Origin: G963674665 sp963674665
GTDB taxonomy: Bacteria; Desulfobacterota; Desulfovibrionia; Desulfovibrionales; Desulfovibrionaceae
Direction: 5' to 3'
DNA length: 64,000 bases
NCBI GenBank assembly: GCA_963674665.2
Contig: CAXXPL010000009.1
Location: forward strand, 1,480,124 to 1,544,123
Under the pieces are notes generated by a model. The model saw only the letters and a list, made by a program, of their open reading frames with translations, had not been told where the DNA came from and did not search any database. The position numbers and the translations under genes are program-made. Positions 47,104 to 55,459 of the stretch are shown piece after piece (position 1 is the stretch's first letter; the number at the start of each line of letters is the position of its first letter).

Positions 47104-47135
47104 AGGGGGAGAACCTTTTCATAGGTTTCCCCCTT
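47104..47135 (-). terminator. Palindromic terminator at the left boundary of the transporter cluster
   Basis: AGGGGGAGAACC faces GGTTTCCCCCTT around TTTTCATA. It lies 36 bp beyond the putA-like repeat, the same arrangement as at 52228. Confidence 0.65.
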
Positions 47136-47170
47136 GCTACGTCTTTTCTAATCTGTTTCTTTTTTTCTTT

Positions 47171-47222
47171 GCCTTATTCCACCCAGTCGTCATCATCCGT
47201 GATGGGTTCGAAGCCCCGGCGC
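47171..47222 (-). repeat. Direct repeat of the putA 3' end, left copy (att-like)
   Basis: These 52 bp match 52301-52352 at 50 positions and have the same orientation. Read on the minus strand they encode the last residues RRGFEPITDDDDWVE and a stop, almost identical to the PutA C-terminus. They lie 19 bp beyond the stop codon of the methyltransferase gene and code for nothing complete. Confidence 0.85.
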
Positions 47223-47241
47223 GGTCTTTGCCATGCCATGC

Positions 47242-48009
47242 TTACTCCGCGCTTTGCTCCCCTTTTGTGGCCATGAGCAGAAATTGGTGATGCCAGGGAT
47301 TCTTGAGCCGATCCTTGATCCTGTTTTGACGGATATGCCGCTCCAGGTTTTTCACCACCCGCACGTTCTCGAACCCCAGTCCGGCCAGAATACCCAGATC
47401 CCAATGGGGGCGAAGCACCCAGGTGCTGGGCAGTTCCTTGGCGTAGTTGGTGGCCAGCTTCTGCCCCTTGTCGAAGCCTGAACGCACCTTGTAAATCAAA
47501 TGCGTAAGCTCGTTCCAGGCGCGGCGGATGGGGGAGTGGTAATAGTTGTAGTACCAGTTGCCGTCGATGATACAGACCCGCCCCCCGGGCTTGAGCACGC
47601 GCCGCCACTCGCGAATGGCCCGAACAGGGTCGGGCAGGGTCCAGACCACATAGCGGTTGATGACCAGGTCGAAGCTCTCGTCCTCAAAGGGCAGCTCTTC
47701 GGCGCTGGCCTGATGGAAGTTTACCTTGCTTCCCGGCTCCACCGAGGTACGCGCCAGCTCCAGCATGGCCTCGGAAACATCGATGGCCGTGACAGAGTGC
47801 CCCAATCCCAACAGAAGCCTGGTGAGCACCGCGGGTCCGCATCCGGCGTCCAACACCTCCAGCGGCCCCGTATCGCCGATGGCGTCCGCCAGCACCTTGC
47901 GCCAGCGTTCATCCACCTTGTTGCGGAAAAAGTCCCTGCTGATATTGAACTGATAGCTTCTCGCCCGGTTGTTCCAATGGTTTGTGACCATTTCCTGTTC
48001 AAGTGGCAT
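47242..48009 (-). CDS. Class I SAM-dependent methyltransferase of the transporter operon
   Basis: The 255-residue protein has a Methyltransf_11 core: SAM-binding VLDAGCGPAVL near residue 50, an acidic residue ending strand 2 (AIDVSEAML), FDLVINRYVVWTLPDP and LKPGGRVCIIDGNW. The ATG at 48009 is used; it overlaps the ATPase gene by 11 bp. A longer frame upstream is out of phase with the ATPase and rejected. It is the last gene of a five-gene minus-strand operon that also begins with a methyltransferase. A substrate linked to the transported metal complex or cofactor is likely but unproven. Confidence 0.82.
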   Translation of the reverse strand: MPLEQEMVTNHWNNRARSYQFNISRDFFRNKVDERWRKVLADAIGDTGPLEVLDAGCGPAVLTRLLLGLGHSVTAIDVSEAMLELARTSVEPGSKVNFHQASAEELPFEDESFDLVINRYVVWTLPDPVRAIREWRRVLKPGGRVCIIDGNWYYNYYHSPIRRAWNELTHLIYKVRSGFDKGQKLATNYAKELPSTWVLRPHWDLGILAGLGFENVRVVKNLERHIRQNRIKDRLKNPWHHQFLLMATKGEQSAE

Positions 48010-48856
48010 CGTGGATAACCTTACGCTGGATGGTTTGTGCGGCGGATTCCGGAGAAGTGTGCTTACCGCCGTTTGAACGGGCGCAACGCCGGTGTGGCAT
48101 GGCCCGGATGGGAATGATTTGCGGAATGCCGGCGTCATCGTGCACCACCTTGGCCTCGATGCCATAGACATGCAGCAGCATTGATTCCGTGAGAATGTCG
48201 TCCGGTGTACCCGCGTCATGTACCTGACCGTTGTGCAACACAATGACCTGGGTGGAGAACCTGCACGCGAAGTTCAGGTCGTGCAGCGCCATGATGGTTG
48301 TCAGGCCCCTGCTTTCCGTCAGGTTGCGGATGCATTCGAACAGCTCCATTTGCCGGTACAGGTCGAGATTGTTGGTGGGTTCGTCCATGAGCAGGATGCT
48401 CGGCTGTTTCACCAGCACCTGGGCAATGGACACGAGCTGTTGCTGCCCCCCGCTGAGTTCGTTCAGGGGGCGGGTGGTCAGGTGCTCGATGCCCAGTTCC
48501 CGCAACACCCCCAGGGTGATCTCCAGGTCCTCGTCGCCAACCCGCAGGGAGAGCGTGGACAGGCGCCCCAGCAATACGGTTTCCATGACCGTGAGCAAAG
48601 CCTTGCCTTGGGAGTGTTGCGGCATGTAGCCGAGCATCTCCGAGAGCTCCCGACGCTTCCACTCCCGCAAGGGGCGTTTCTGGACCATGATGGCGCCGTG
48701 TGGCCGCAACAATCCGGCAAGACAGTTGATCAGGGTTGTCTTGCCCGCCGCGTTGGGGCCGATCACAGTGGTCAGTGATGGTCCGGCGCTCAACGTCACA
48801 TCCCGCAACACCTTGCGCGTGCGGTAGTTGAAACATAAGTCGTGTGTTTCGAGCAT
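47999..48856 (-). CDS. FecE/BtuD-type ABC transporter ATP-binding protein
   Basis: The 285-residue ATPase has Walker A GPNAAGKTT, signature LSGGQQQ, Walker B ILLMDEPT and the H-loop MALHDLNFA. It belongs to the group serving iron-siderophore, heme and vitamin B12 importers. A His/Arg-rich tail of about 35 residues follows the core. The start ATG at 48856 shares one base with the permease stop (TGATG), so translation is coupled. It energises the adjacent FecCD-type permease on the cytoplasmic face. Confidence 0.92.
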   Translation of the reverse strand: MLETHDLCFNYRTRKVLRDVTLSAGPSLTTVIGPNAAGKTTLINCLAGLLRPHGAIMVQKRPLREWKRRELSEMLGYMPQHSQGKALLTVMETVLLGRLSTLSLRVGDEDLEITLGVLRELGIEHLTTRPLNELSGGQQQLVSIAQVLVKQPSILLMDEPTNNLDLYRQMELFECIRNLTESRGLTTIMALHDLNFACRFSTQVIVLHNGQVHDAGTPDDILTESMLLHVYGIEAKVVHDDAGIPQIIPIRAMPHRRCARSNGGKHTSPESAAQTIQRKVIHDAT

Positions 48857-49914
48857 CACCAGAATCTCTTTTTTTTGCGCATGATAGCGCTCAGGAAAAA
48901 GGGAACGCCGATGAACGCGGTGAGAATGCCTATGGGGTAGACCGCGCCGGGCACAATGAGCTTTGAGCTCACGGAGGCGGCGGAGAGCAACAACGCCCCC
49001 CCAAGGGCGCAGCAGGGCATGAAAAAGCGCTGGTCCTCGCCCACCAGGACGCGGGCGATGTGCGGCGCCACCAGGCCAATGAATCCGATGGTGCCGACAA
49101 AACAGACCGAGGCGGCGGTCAGGATGGAGATGAGGATCATGGTCTGCAGGCGCAGGCGCTCCACATTGATACCAAGGCTGCGTGCCTTCTGGTCGCCCAG
49201 ACGCAGGGCTGTGAGCTTCCAGGCATTGCGCAGGAGCAGCGGCGTGATCACTAGAATCACGGCCACCGCTATGCCCACCTTGGGCCAGGTGGACTTGAGC
49301 AGACTGCCGAACAACCAGAACACCAGGGTCTGCAGATCTTCCAGATCCGCCTCGTACTGCAGCAGGGCGTTCAAGGCGTTGAACAGGAACAGCAGCGCGA
49401 TTCCGGCCAGGATGATGGTCTCTGAGCCCGCGTTTTTCACTTTTGCCAGACCGTAAATGATCAGACTGGTGAGCATGGCGAAGAAAAAGGCGTTCACCGG
49501 CACGAGCAGATGCTCGGCGTGGGGCACCACCCCAATGCCGTACACGATGGCCAAGCCGGCTCCAAACCCTGAAGCGGCGGAAATACCCAGGGTAAAAGGG
49601 CTGGCCAGGGGGTTGTCCAGAATGGTCTGCATTTCCCCCCCGGCCAGGCCGAGAGACGCGCCCACAACCACGGCCATGACGGCCACAGGCAAGCGGATGA
49701 GCCAGACAATGATCAGATTCCTCGGATCGGCCGCCGCGCTACGCAGCAATGCTGAGAGGACCTCGGAGACGGACAGCCAGGCCGGGCCGATCATCACGTC
49801 CAGCACGAACGTCACCACCAGGGCGATGCACAGGCCCACGATCCACGGGTACTTGCGCCGGATCAACCGCGCATACAGCTTTCTGGCATCGGTTACGGAA
49901 GAGTCCTGTTTCAT
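48856..49914 (-). CDS. FecCD-type ABC transporter permease
   Basis: The 352-residue protein has about ten transmembrane helices and the FecCD/BtuC signatures: GAxLGLAGGEMQTILDNPLASP-type block near residues 95-115, LGISAASGFGAGLA after it, and the coupling-helix GTIGFIGLVAPHIAR near 280. Family members import iron-chelates, heme or cobalamin as homodimers. The ATG at 49914 overlaps the stop of the binding-protein gene by one base (TAATG). All genes from the binding protein to the last methyltransferase are thus overlapping or nearly so. Confidence 0.93.
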   Translation of the reverse strand: MKQDSSVTDARKLYARLIRRKYPWIVGLCIALVVTFVLDVMIGPAWLSVSEVLSALLRSAAADPRNLIIVWLIRLPVAVMAVVVGASLGLAGGEMQTILDNPLASPFTLGISAASGFGAGLAIVYGIGVVPHAEHLLVPVNAFFFAMLTSLIIYGLAKVKNAGSETIILAGIALLFLFNALNALLQYEADLEDLQTLVFWLFGSLLKSTWPKVGIAVAVILVITPLLLRNAWKLTALRLGDQKARSLGINVERLRLQTMILISILTAASVCFVGTIGFIGLVAPHIARVLVGEDQRFFMPCCALGGALLLSAASVSSKLIVPGAVYPIGILTAFIGVPFFLSAIMRKKKRFW

Positions 49915-51047
49915 TACTGTCCCAAATCTATTTCCCAAACACCGCTGTACTCGATGCCGAGAAACCGCTCATGAAACTCCTTGAAGGCCTCCATTGGCTC
50001 GAGGTCCTTGAACAGCTCGGGGTGGAACCATTTCGCCATGCACTGCAACGGGAAGAAGTCCCAGATTTCGCGGGACAGGCCATGGTGAATGCCGTACACA
50101 CGGCCGGATTTCACGGCGTCCAGGGAATCCCAGCCCGGACGATCCAGGAACTTCTTCAACCGCGCCCTGGAGTCGGCCTCATTGGCGGCATAGCCAAGCT
50201 GCAATGAATTCGGTTTCTTGGGCCAGTTGGCGCCGGTGAGGATGATGACCTGCGGATTTGCGGCCAGGACCGCCTCGGGAGAAACCGGCGCGTAGCGCTC
50301 CACCATCTTGGCGCCAACGTTGTCGCCTCCCGCATGCTCGGCCAGAACCCCCCACATGATCTTGCCATAGGTGTTCTTGTATTCCTTGGGATCCTGCCCA
50401 ACCTCGATGTATACCCTGGGCTTCTCCTCGTTGGACTTGGCAAGGCGATCCTCCACCACGGTGTATTGTTTCTTGTAGAAGTCGATGAGCTCCTGGGCGC
50501 GCTGCTCCTTGCCCACGACCTTGCCGATCATTTCAATGCTGCGCACGTGCGTGTCCATGGTCTCGGTGTGGAAATCATTGAGCACCACGGGAATGCCGGC
50601 TTTCTCCAGGATCTTGACGGACTCGTCCCCTGGCTTGAGCGTGGCTGCGGGAATCATCACCACATCGGGATTCAGGGAGATGATGAGCTCCACATTTAAC
50701 TCCGGGGGGCCCCCCACATCGGGAATATCGTTCAGCGCGGGATAGCGTTTGGAGAATTTTTCCCAAATCCAATGCCGGTATTTCTTCAACCCCTCATCCA
50801 TCCCAACGATGGTCTTGGGCGCATCGTCACCCAGCAGGGCGATGAGCGTGTAAAAAGGATTGCCGGAGCCGGTCCACCCGGCCAGCACAACTTTTTTGGC
50901 CGGCAGTTCCATGCTGACCTCGCGGCCTGTGACGTCCACGACCGTGGTCTTCCCGCCGGCAAGGACCGGGAAAGCTGCAAATACGAACGTGACGAGCAGG
51001 AAGAGGATGAGGCACCAGTGGCAAACAGACTTCTCTGCAGCTTTCAT
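49914..51047 (-). CDS. Periplasmic metal-chelate/cofactor binding protein of the FecB/BtuF type
   Basis: The 377-residue protein has a signal peptide (hydrophobic core about 11-29, end near LAGGK) and then TTVVDVTGREVSMELPAKKVVL, the usual start of cluster A-II binding proteins. Two lobes are joined by a long helix (about 190-220). The ATG at 51047 follows GGGAG. It delivers ligand to the FecCD permease. Family members bind siderophores, heme, cobalamin or, less often, oxyanions; there is no residue pattern here that decides the ligand. It is encoded 44 bp after the first methyltransferase. Confidence 0.9.
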   Translation of the reverse strand: MKAAEKSVCHWCLILFLLVTFVFAAFPVLAGGKTTVVDVTGREVSMELPAKKVVLAGWTGSGNPFYTLIALLGDDAPKTIVGMDEGLKKYRHWIWEKFSKRYPALNDIPDVGGPPELNVELIISLNPDVVMIPAATLKPGDESVKILEKAGIPVVLNDFHTETMDTHVRSIEMIGKVVGKEQRAQELIDFYKKQYTVVEDRLAKSNEEKPRVYIEVGQDPKEYKNTYGKIMWGVLAEHAGGDNVGAKMVERYAPVSPEAVLAANPQVIILTGANWPKKPNSLQLGYAANEADSRARLKKFLDRPGWDSLDAVKSGRVYGIHHGLSREIWDFFPLQCMAKWFHPELFKDLEPMEAFKEFHERFLGIEYSGVWEIDLGQ

Positions 51048-51091
51048 GAAGATCTCCCTTGAAGCGTTTCTGTGGTGTAGGTTGGAATTGC

Positions 51092-51871
51092 TCAGGATGC
51101 GGTGCCGGGTTTCTCCCCTGTCACCAGACAGGACTCCCAGGCATCGCCCATGAGCCAATTGTTCAAACAGCCGTCCCCCTCGGAGCGGGAAAGGCGGCGA
51201 AAAAAAGTGGCCTGGAGACCGGAGTGCTCCAGAACCTCGGCTATTTCAGGCGCGTCCAGGGCTGGAAGGGGCGCCGCGAGTGTGCCATAGGAGTGTTTTT
51301 GCCAGCCGGGCAGACGCCTGCAGAGCAGGAAATCCGTGACCTTGGCGCGGGATCTGGCGAACAGCCCCTTGTCCTGGTGCCTGCCGTCAATGAGCACCAG
51401 CTTGCCGCCCGGGGCGAGTACCCGCACCATCTCGGCGAGCGCTTTGTGGGGGCGCGGCAGGGTCCACAGCACCCAACGGCTGACCAGCGCGGGGAACTGT
51501 CCGTCCCGGGCCTGGATGTCCTCGGCATCGCCACGGATGAGCTCGGCCCCGTCACTCAGCCCGGCCAAGGCAAGGTTACGCCTGGCCCGCGTAAGCATGT
51601 CTTCGGACAAGTCGAATCCACGCACGTTGAAACCGCAGCGGATGAGGATCTCCGTGATGAAACCAGTGCCCGAGCCCACTTCGAGAATCGTGGCCCCCTT
51701 GGGTACCGAAGCGAGCTCCCTCTCCAGAAGCTCCCGCCAGCCCTTGCTACGCGACACAGCTCGGTAGCGATCATAGGCCCATGCGTTGTTTTCGCCCCAG
51801 CATTTGTGGCGCATGACATCCTTGACCTGAAAGGCTTCCTCTTCCGCGACGGCGGCCTTCATTGCGTCCAT
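51092..51871 (-). CDS. Class I SAM-dependent methyltransferase, first gene of the transporter operon
   Basis: The 259-residue protein has the SAM motif ILEVGSGTGFIT near residue 62, FDLSEDML, then VSRWVLWTLPRPHKAL and LAPGGKLVLIDGRH. These match the methyltransferase at the other end of the operon (VVWTLPDP, IDGNW), so the two are probably paralogues. The ATG at 51871 has AGGAG about 10 bp before it; an ATG three codons later is also possible. It opens a five-gene unit: methyltransferase, binding protein, permease, ATPase, methyltransferase. Such pairing suggests a methylated metallophore or cofactor, by inference only. Confidence 0.8.
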   Translation of the reverse strand: MDAMKAAVAEEEAFQVKDVMRHKCWGENNAWAYDRYRAVSRSKGWRELLERELASVPKGATILEVGSGTGFITEILIRCGFNVRGFDLSEDMLTRARRNLALAGLSDGAELIRGDAEDIQARDGQFPALVSRWVLWTLPRPHKALAEMVRVLAPGGKLVLIDGRHQDKGLFARSRAKVTDFLLCRRLPGWQKHSYGTLAAPLPALDAPEIAEVLEHSGLQATFFRRLSRSEGDGCLNNWLMGDAWESCLVTGEKPGTAS

Positions 51872-52227
51872 GTGTATGCGGCTCCTGTGCGCAATATGCC
51901 TTTCACCGGTATTGAGTGCGCGGCGCCCCGCCTCCTTTTTTCGGCAAGAGACACGGTTTAGATAAACACTCCCTGTGAAGATGATTGATTTCATGCTTCG
52001 TAGCAACATGTAACATTGTAGTCAATATCGTGCCACCTTGGGTCCTGTCCCGCGAACATCCGCCCCACGCCATTTCGCTCTGACCTCTTTCACGCAGTAA
52101 AATATTGCATGTCACGGCAAAAGGTTAAGCCGATCCGTGTAAAACGTTTGTCAGTATGAAGGGAGAGAGTCCGGGGCTTACAGATCGAGAGGGGCAATGA
52201 ACGCATATGAACGTTTGAGAAGGGGGA
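51872..52227. other. Upstream region of the transporter operon
   Basis: The region ahead of the first methyltransferase gene should hold the operon promoter. I found no clear Fur box, cobalamin riboswitch box or other recognisable control site. Confidence 0.4.
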
Positions 52228-52269
52228 GCGAGAGGGGGAGAACCGTTTGTAAAACGGTTTCCCCCTCGC
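52228..52269 (-). terminator. putA terminator
   Basis: GCGAGAGGGGGAGAACCGTTT pairs with AAACGGTTTCCCCCTCGC around a short loop. It lies about 35 bp after the putA stop codon and is a clear member of the G5/C5 palindrome family. Confidence 0.8.
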
Positions 52270-52300
52270 AATGCATTTGTCTTACATGCTATTTTCTTTC

Positions 52301-52352
52301 GCCTTATTCCACCCAGTCGTCGTCATCCGTGATGGGTGCGAAGCCCCGGCGC
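52301..52352 (-). repeat. Direct repeat at the putA 3' end, right copy (att-like)
   Basis: This is the genuine end of putA, covering codons for RRGFAPITDDDDWVE, the stop and four bases beyond. It matches 47171-47222 at 50 of 52 positions. Confidence 0.85.
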
Positions 52353-55318
52353 ATGGTGTTTTCCGTTATGGTGCGCGGGTCCATGAAGCGCAGCAGATAA
52401 TCGGGGCCGCCGGCCTTGGAGCCCACGCCGCTCATTTTGAAGCCGCCGAATGGCTGGCGCTCCACCAGGGAGCCTGTAATGCCCCTGTTGAGGTACAGAT
52501 TGCCTACGTGGAACTGCTGCCGGGCGCGTTCCAAATGCTTCGGGGAGCGGGAGAACACTCCGCCTGTGAGTGCGAAGTCCGTGGAATTGGCAAGCTCCAG
52601 GGCGTGTTCGAAGTCCTTGGCCCGCATGATGGAGAGCACGGGGCCGAATACCTCCTCCCTGGCGATCCTGTGCTCCGGTTCGATGTCCTTGAGGATGGTC
52701 ATGGGGACGTAGAAGCCCTTGTTCGGAGCCTCGCGCTGGAGCAGCACCTCGCCCTCCTGTTTGCCGATCTGGATATACTCGAGGATGCGCTTCTGGGCCG
52801 CCGCGTCCACCACGGGACCCATGTAATTGGCCGGGTCTTCGGCCGGGCCGATCTTGATGGAGCGGGCGGCCTCCACCAAGCGCTCCAGGCATCGGTCATA
52901 GATGTCCGCGAGCACTATGAGCCGGGAGCAGGCCGAGCATTTCTGCCCCTGAAAGCCGAAGGCGGAGTAGATGGCGTGGATGACGGCCTCGTCCAGGTCC
53001 GCGTCGTCATCAATGATCAGGGCGTTCTTGCCGCCGAGTTCGCAGATGATCTTCTTGAAGTAGGCTTGTCCGTCCCGCAGTACAGCGGCGCGCTGCATGA
53101 TCCTGGCGCCGACCTCCAGGGAGCCGGTGAAGGCGATGACCGTCACGTCGGGGTGCTCCACCAGGTGGTCCCCCATGACGCTGCCGCGCCCCGGTAGGTA
53201 GTTGAACACGTCGTCCGGGATGCCCGCCTCCTTGTATACCCGGGCCAGGGAGTACCCGATGACCGGGGATAGGTTGGAGGGTTTGTAGACCACGGTGTTG
53301 CCCGTGACCATGGCGGCGGCGCTCATGCCCGTGGAGATGGCCAGGGGGAAGTTCCAGGGTGCGATGACCGCTGCCACGCCGCTTGGTTCGTAGAAGTAGT
53401 GGTTGAGCTCGCCGGGGGCGGAGCCCATGCGGCGTTTCTCATCCAGGCGCAGCATCTCGCGGCCGTAGTATTCCAGGAAATCGATGGCCTCGGCCACATC
53501 GCCGTGTGCCTGATCCCATTGCTTGCCCACCTCGAGCACCTGCAGGGCGCAGTGCTGGTACATGTCGCGGCGCATGATCTCCGCGGCCTTGAACAGGCAT
53601 GCGGCGCGTTCCTCCACAGAGGTGTCACGCCAGGCGGGAAAGGCGGTTCGGGCCTCGGCGATGGCCAGGTCTGTCTCCTCGACCCCGGCCTGACTGATGC
53701 TGCCGAGGACTTCGTCCGGATCCGCCGGATTCACCGAAGTGATGACGTCGCCGGTGGTGAGCTCCTTGCCGCCGATGAGCAGGGGGATGCTTCGGGGGAA
53801 CTGGGCGCGTTGCTCGGCAATGGCCGTGGGAAAGGCGGCGCGTACCTCCTCCAGGGTGAAGTCCAGGCCGGACTCGTTGACAAAGGGCGTGATGCCACCG
53901 GAAGGGGGCGTTTTCCGCTGTTCGCGTTTCGCGGCACGTTCGGCACGTTCGCGCTGGATGGTGACTTCCGGGTTTTCCAGCAGTTTTCCTGGGTCAAGGT
54001 CCTTGGTGAAACTCTGGCGCAGAAAGCTTTCGTTGGCTGTGTTCTCCAGCAGGCGGCGCACCAGGTAGGCCATGCCCGGGAGCAGTTCCCCATAGGGGCA
54101 GTAAAGGCGCACGCGATGAGCGACATTCTTGAGGCCCTTGCGAACGGGTTCGGCCATGCCGTAGAGCACCTGGAACTCGTAGCGCTCCTCGGGCACGTTC
54201 AGGGCCTTGGCGATCTGCAGCACAGCGGAGATGGTGCGGATGTTGTGGGAGCCGCAGGCCAGGTGGCAGATGTCCGAGTTTTCCAGGATGCGGCGGGCGT
54301 TGCGCTCGAAGGATGCGTCGGACTCGGCCTTGATGGTGTACACGGGCACGGGCAGGCCCTGCTGCTTCGCGGCCACGGTCTCGTAGTCCCAGTACGCGCC
54401 CTTGACCAGGCGGATGGATATGGGCAGCGACTCCCTCCTGGCCCAGTCGAGCATGTCCTGCACGTCCTGGTCGGTCTCCCGCAGGTAGGTCTGGAACACG
54501 ATCCCCAGGTTGGGGTAGTCGCGGAACTCCGGCAGGGTGCGCAGGTGCTTGAACAGGTTGATGGTTATTTCCTTGTAGGCGCGCTGCTCCATGTCGATGC
54601 AGAGGAACCCGCCGATCTCCTTGACGCGTCTGTAGATGGGCACAACGCGGTCCAGGATGGCCAGCATGGACCCCCGCGGATCGATGGGCTTGGCCTGGGA
54701 GTAGAAGGCCGAGGGCTTCACGGCCACGTTGATCATGGGCGCGTACCCCCAGTCCTGTCCAAGGGCGCTGTTGTCCAGTGGTTTCCATTTGGCCTGCTCC
54801 CGCTCCAGAGCCACGAGCAGGTCGATGTAGCTGTCCGCGTAGACGCTGGCCTCGCGTTCGTTCACAGTGGCCTCGCCCAGGAGGTCAACAACCACGGCGA
54901 AGCCGTCCTTGCGCAGCTTGGCGATGTTCTTCACGGCGTCCTTGAGATTCTCGCCGATGATGAACTGTTTAGCCATTTTCTCAATATTGTTACGGATAGT
55001 CTTGGAGAGCATGATGGAGGCGAGTTTGCCGCCAACGCCTTCCGCCCCCCATTTGAGGACAGAGGGCATGTCCGAGTCACTGCCCCCGAAGTATTCTTCT
55101 ATGTGTCGTTGCAGGGAGTTGGAGGTGTTGAGGTAGGGGAGCACGTCGACGAACCGGAACATCTGTATTTTGAAGGATTCATTGGACATGCACCAGTCCA
55201 TGACCTTCCCGGTCCACCAGCTCTTGTTGAAGATTGATGGTGATTCGCCCTGTATGGAGGCGAAGAATTCCTTACCTCGAGAGACGATTTGGGATTCCAG
55301 GTCGAGCGGCTGAGTCAT
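52304..55318 (-). CDS. putA: Bifunctional proline dehydrogenase / L-glutamate gamma-semialdehyde dehydrogenase
   Basis: The 1004-residue enzyme oxidises proline to glutamate in two steps. The FAD-dependent proline dehydrogenase barrel (about 120-430) has RLVKGAYWD and the YGMAEPVRKGL region. The NAD-dependent aldehyde dehydrogenase (about 505-985) has PWNFPLAI, FTGSLEVG, Glu in CELGGKNALI and catalytic Cys in GQKCSACSR. There is no ribbon-helix-helix at the N-terminus, so it does not repress its own gene as E. coli PutA does. AAGGGGACC precedes the ATG. It diverges from a branched-chain amino-acid transporter operon, which suits amino-acid catabolism. A copy of its 3' end lies 5.1 kb downstream. 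Confidence 0.96.
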   Translation of the reverse strand: MTQPLDLESQIVSRGKEFFASIQGESPSIFNKSWWTGKVMDWCMSNESFKIQMFRFVDVLPYLNTSNSLQRHIEEYFGGSDSDMPSVLKWGAEGVGGKLASIMLSKTIRNNIEKMAKQFIIGENLKDAVKNIAKLRKDGFAVVVDLLGEATVNEREASVYADSYIDLLVALEREQAKWKPLDNSALGQDWGYAPMINVAVKPSAFYSQAKPIDPRGSMLAILDRVVPIYRRVKEIGGFLCIDMEQRAYKEITINLFKHLRTLPEFRDYPNLGIVFQTYLRETDQDVQDMLDWARRESLPISIRLVKGAYWDYETVAAKQQGLPVPVYTIKAESDASFERNARRILENSDICHLACGSHNIRTISAVLQIAKALNVPEERYEFQVLYGMAEPVRKGLKNVAHRVRLYCPYGELLPGMAYLVRRLLENTANESFLRQSFTKDLDPGKLLENPEVTIQRERAERAAKREQRKTPPSGGITPFVNESGLDFTLEEVRAAFPTAIAEQRAQFPRSIPLLIGGKELTTGDVITSVNPADPDEVLGSISQAGVEETDLAIAEARTAFPAWRDTSVEERAACLFKAAEIMRRDMYQHCALQVLEVGKQWDQAHGDVAEAIDFLEYYGREMLRLDEKRRMGSAPGELNHYFYEPSGVAAVIAPWNFPLAISTGMSAAAMVTGNTVVYKPSNLSPVIGYSLARVYKEAGIPDDVFNYLPGRGSVMGDHLVEHPDVTVIAFTGSLEVGARIMQRAAVLRDGQAYFKKIICELGGKNALIIDDDADLDEAVIHAIYSAFGFQGQKCSACSRLIVLADIYDRCLERLVEAARSIKIGPAEDPANYMGPVVDAAAQKRILEYIQIGKQEGEVLLQREAPNKGFYVPMTILKDIEPEHRIAREEVFGPVLSIMRAKDFEHALELANSTDFALTGGVFSRSPKHLERARQQFHVGNLYLNRGITGSLVERQPFGGFKMSGVGSKAGGPDYLLRFMDPRTITENTMRRGFAPITDDDDWVE

Positions 55319-55358
55319 TGAGGGTCCCCTTGGCTTAAAGACGGTATTTTTACGTTTA

Positions 55359-55429
55359 AGTACAAAGGTTTGATCTCAACTGATTCCATACTTGCAAAAA
55401 AAGCCGTCTGCAAGTAGTAACTTTGTACT
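55359..55429. promoter_or_regulatory. Nested inverted repeats in the putA-livG divergent region
   Basis: AGTACAAAG (55359-55367) and CTTTGTACT (55421-55429) form a perfect 9-bp pair. Inside it CTTGCA (55391-55396) and TGCAAG (55409-55414) form another. The region serves both divergent promoters and could bind a shared amino-acid-responsive regulator. Confidence 0.4.
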
Positions 55430-55459
55430 GCTGTTTGGGGTTATCACCCGGTATATATT

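Noticed and set aside
47174..47608. A protein ending in DDDDWVE downstream of the methyltransferase gene
   Set aside because: The frame overlaps the methyltransferase out of phase and only its last residues make sense. It is a copied fragment of the putA end, not a gene.
53399..55237. A 612-residue open frame antisense to putA
   Set aside because: putA is complete with all catalytic motifs; the reverse frame is a codon-bias artefact.
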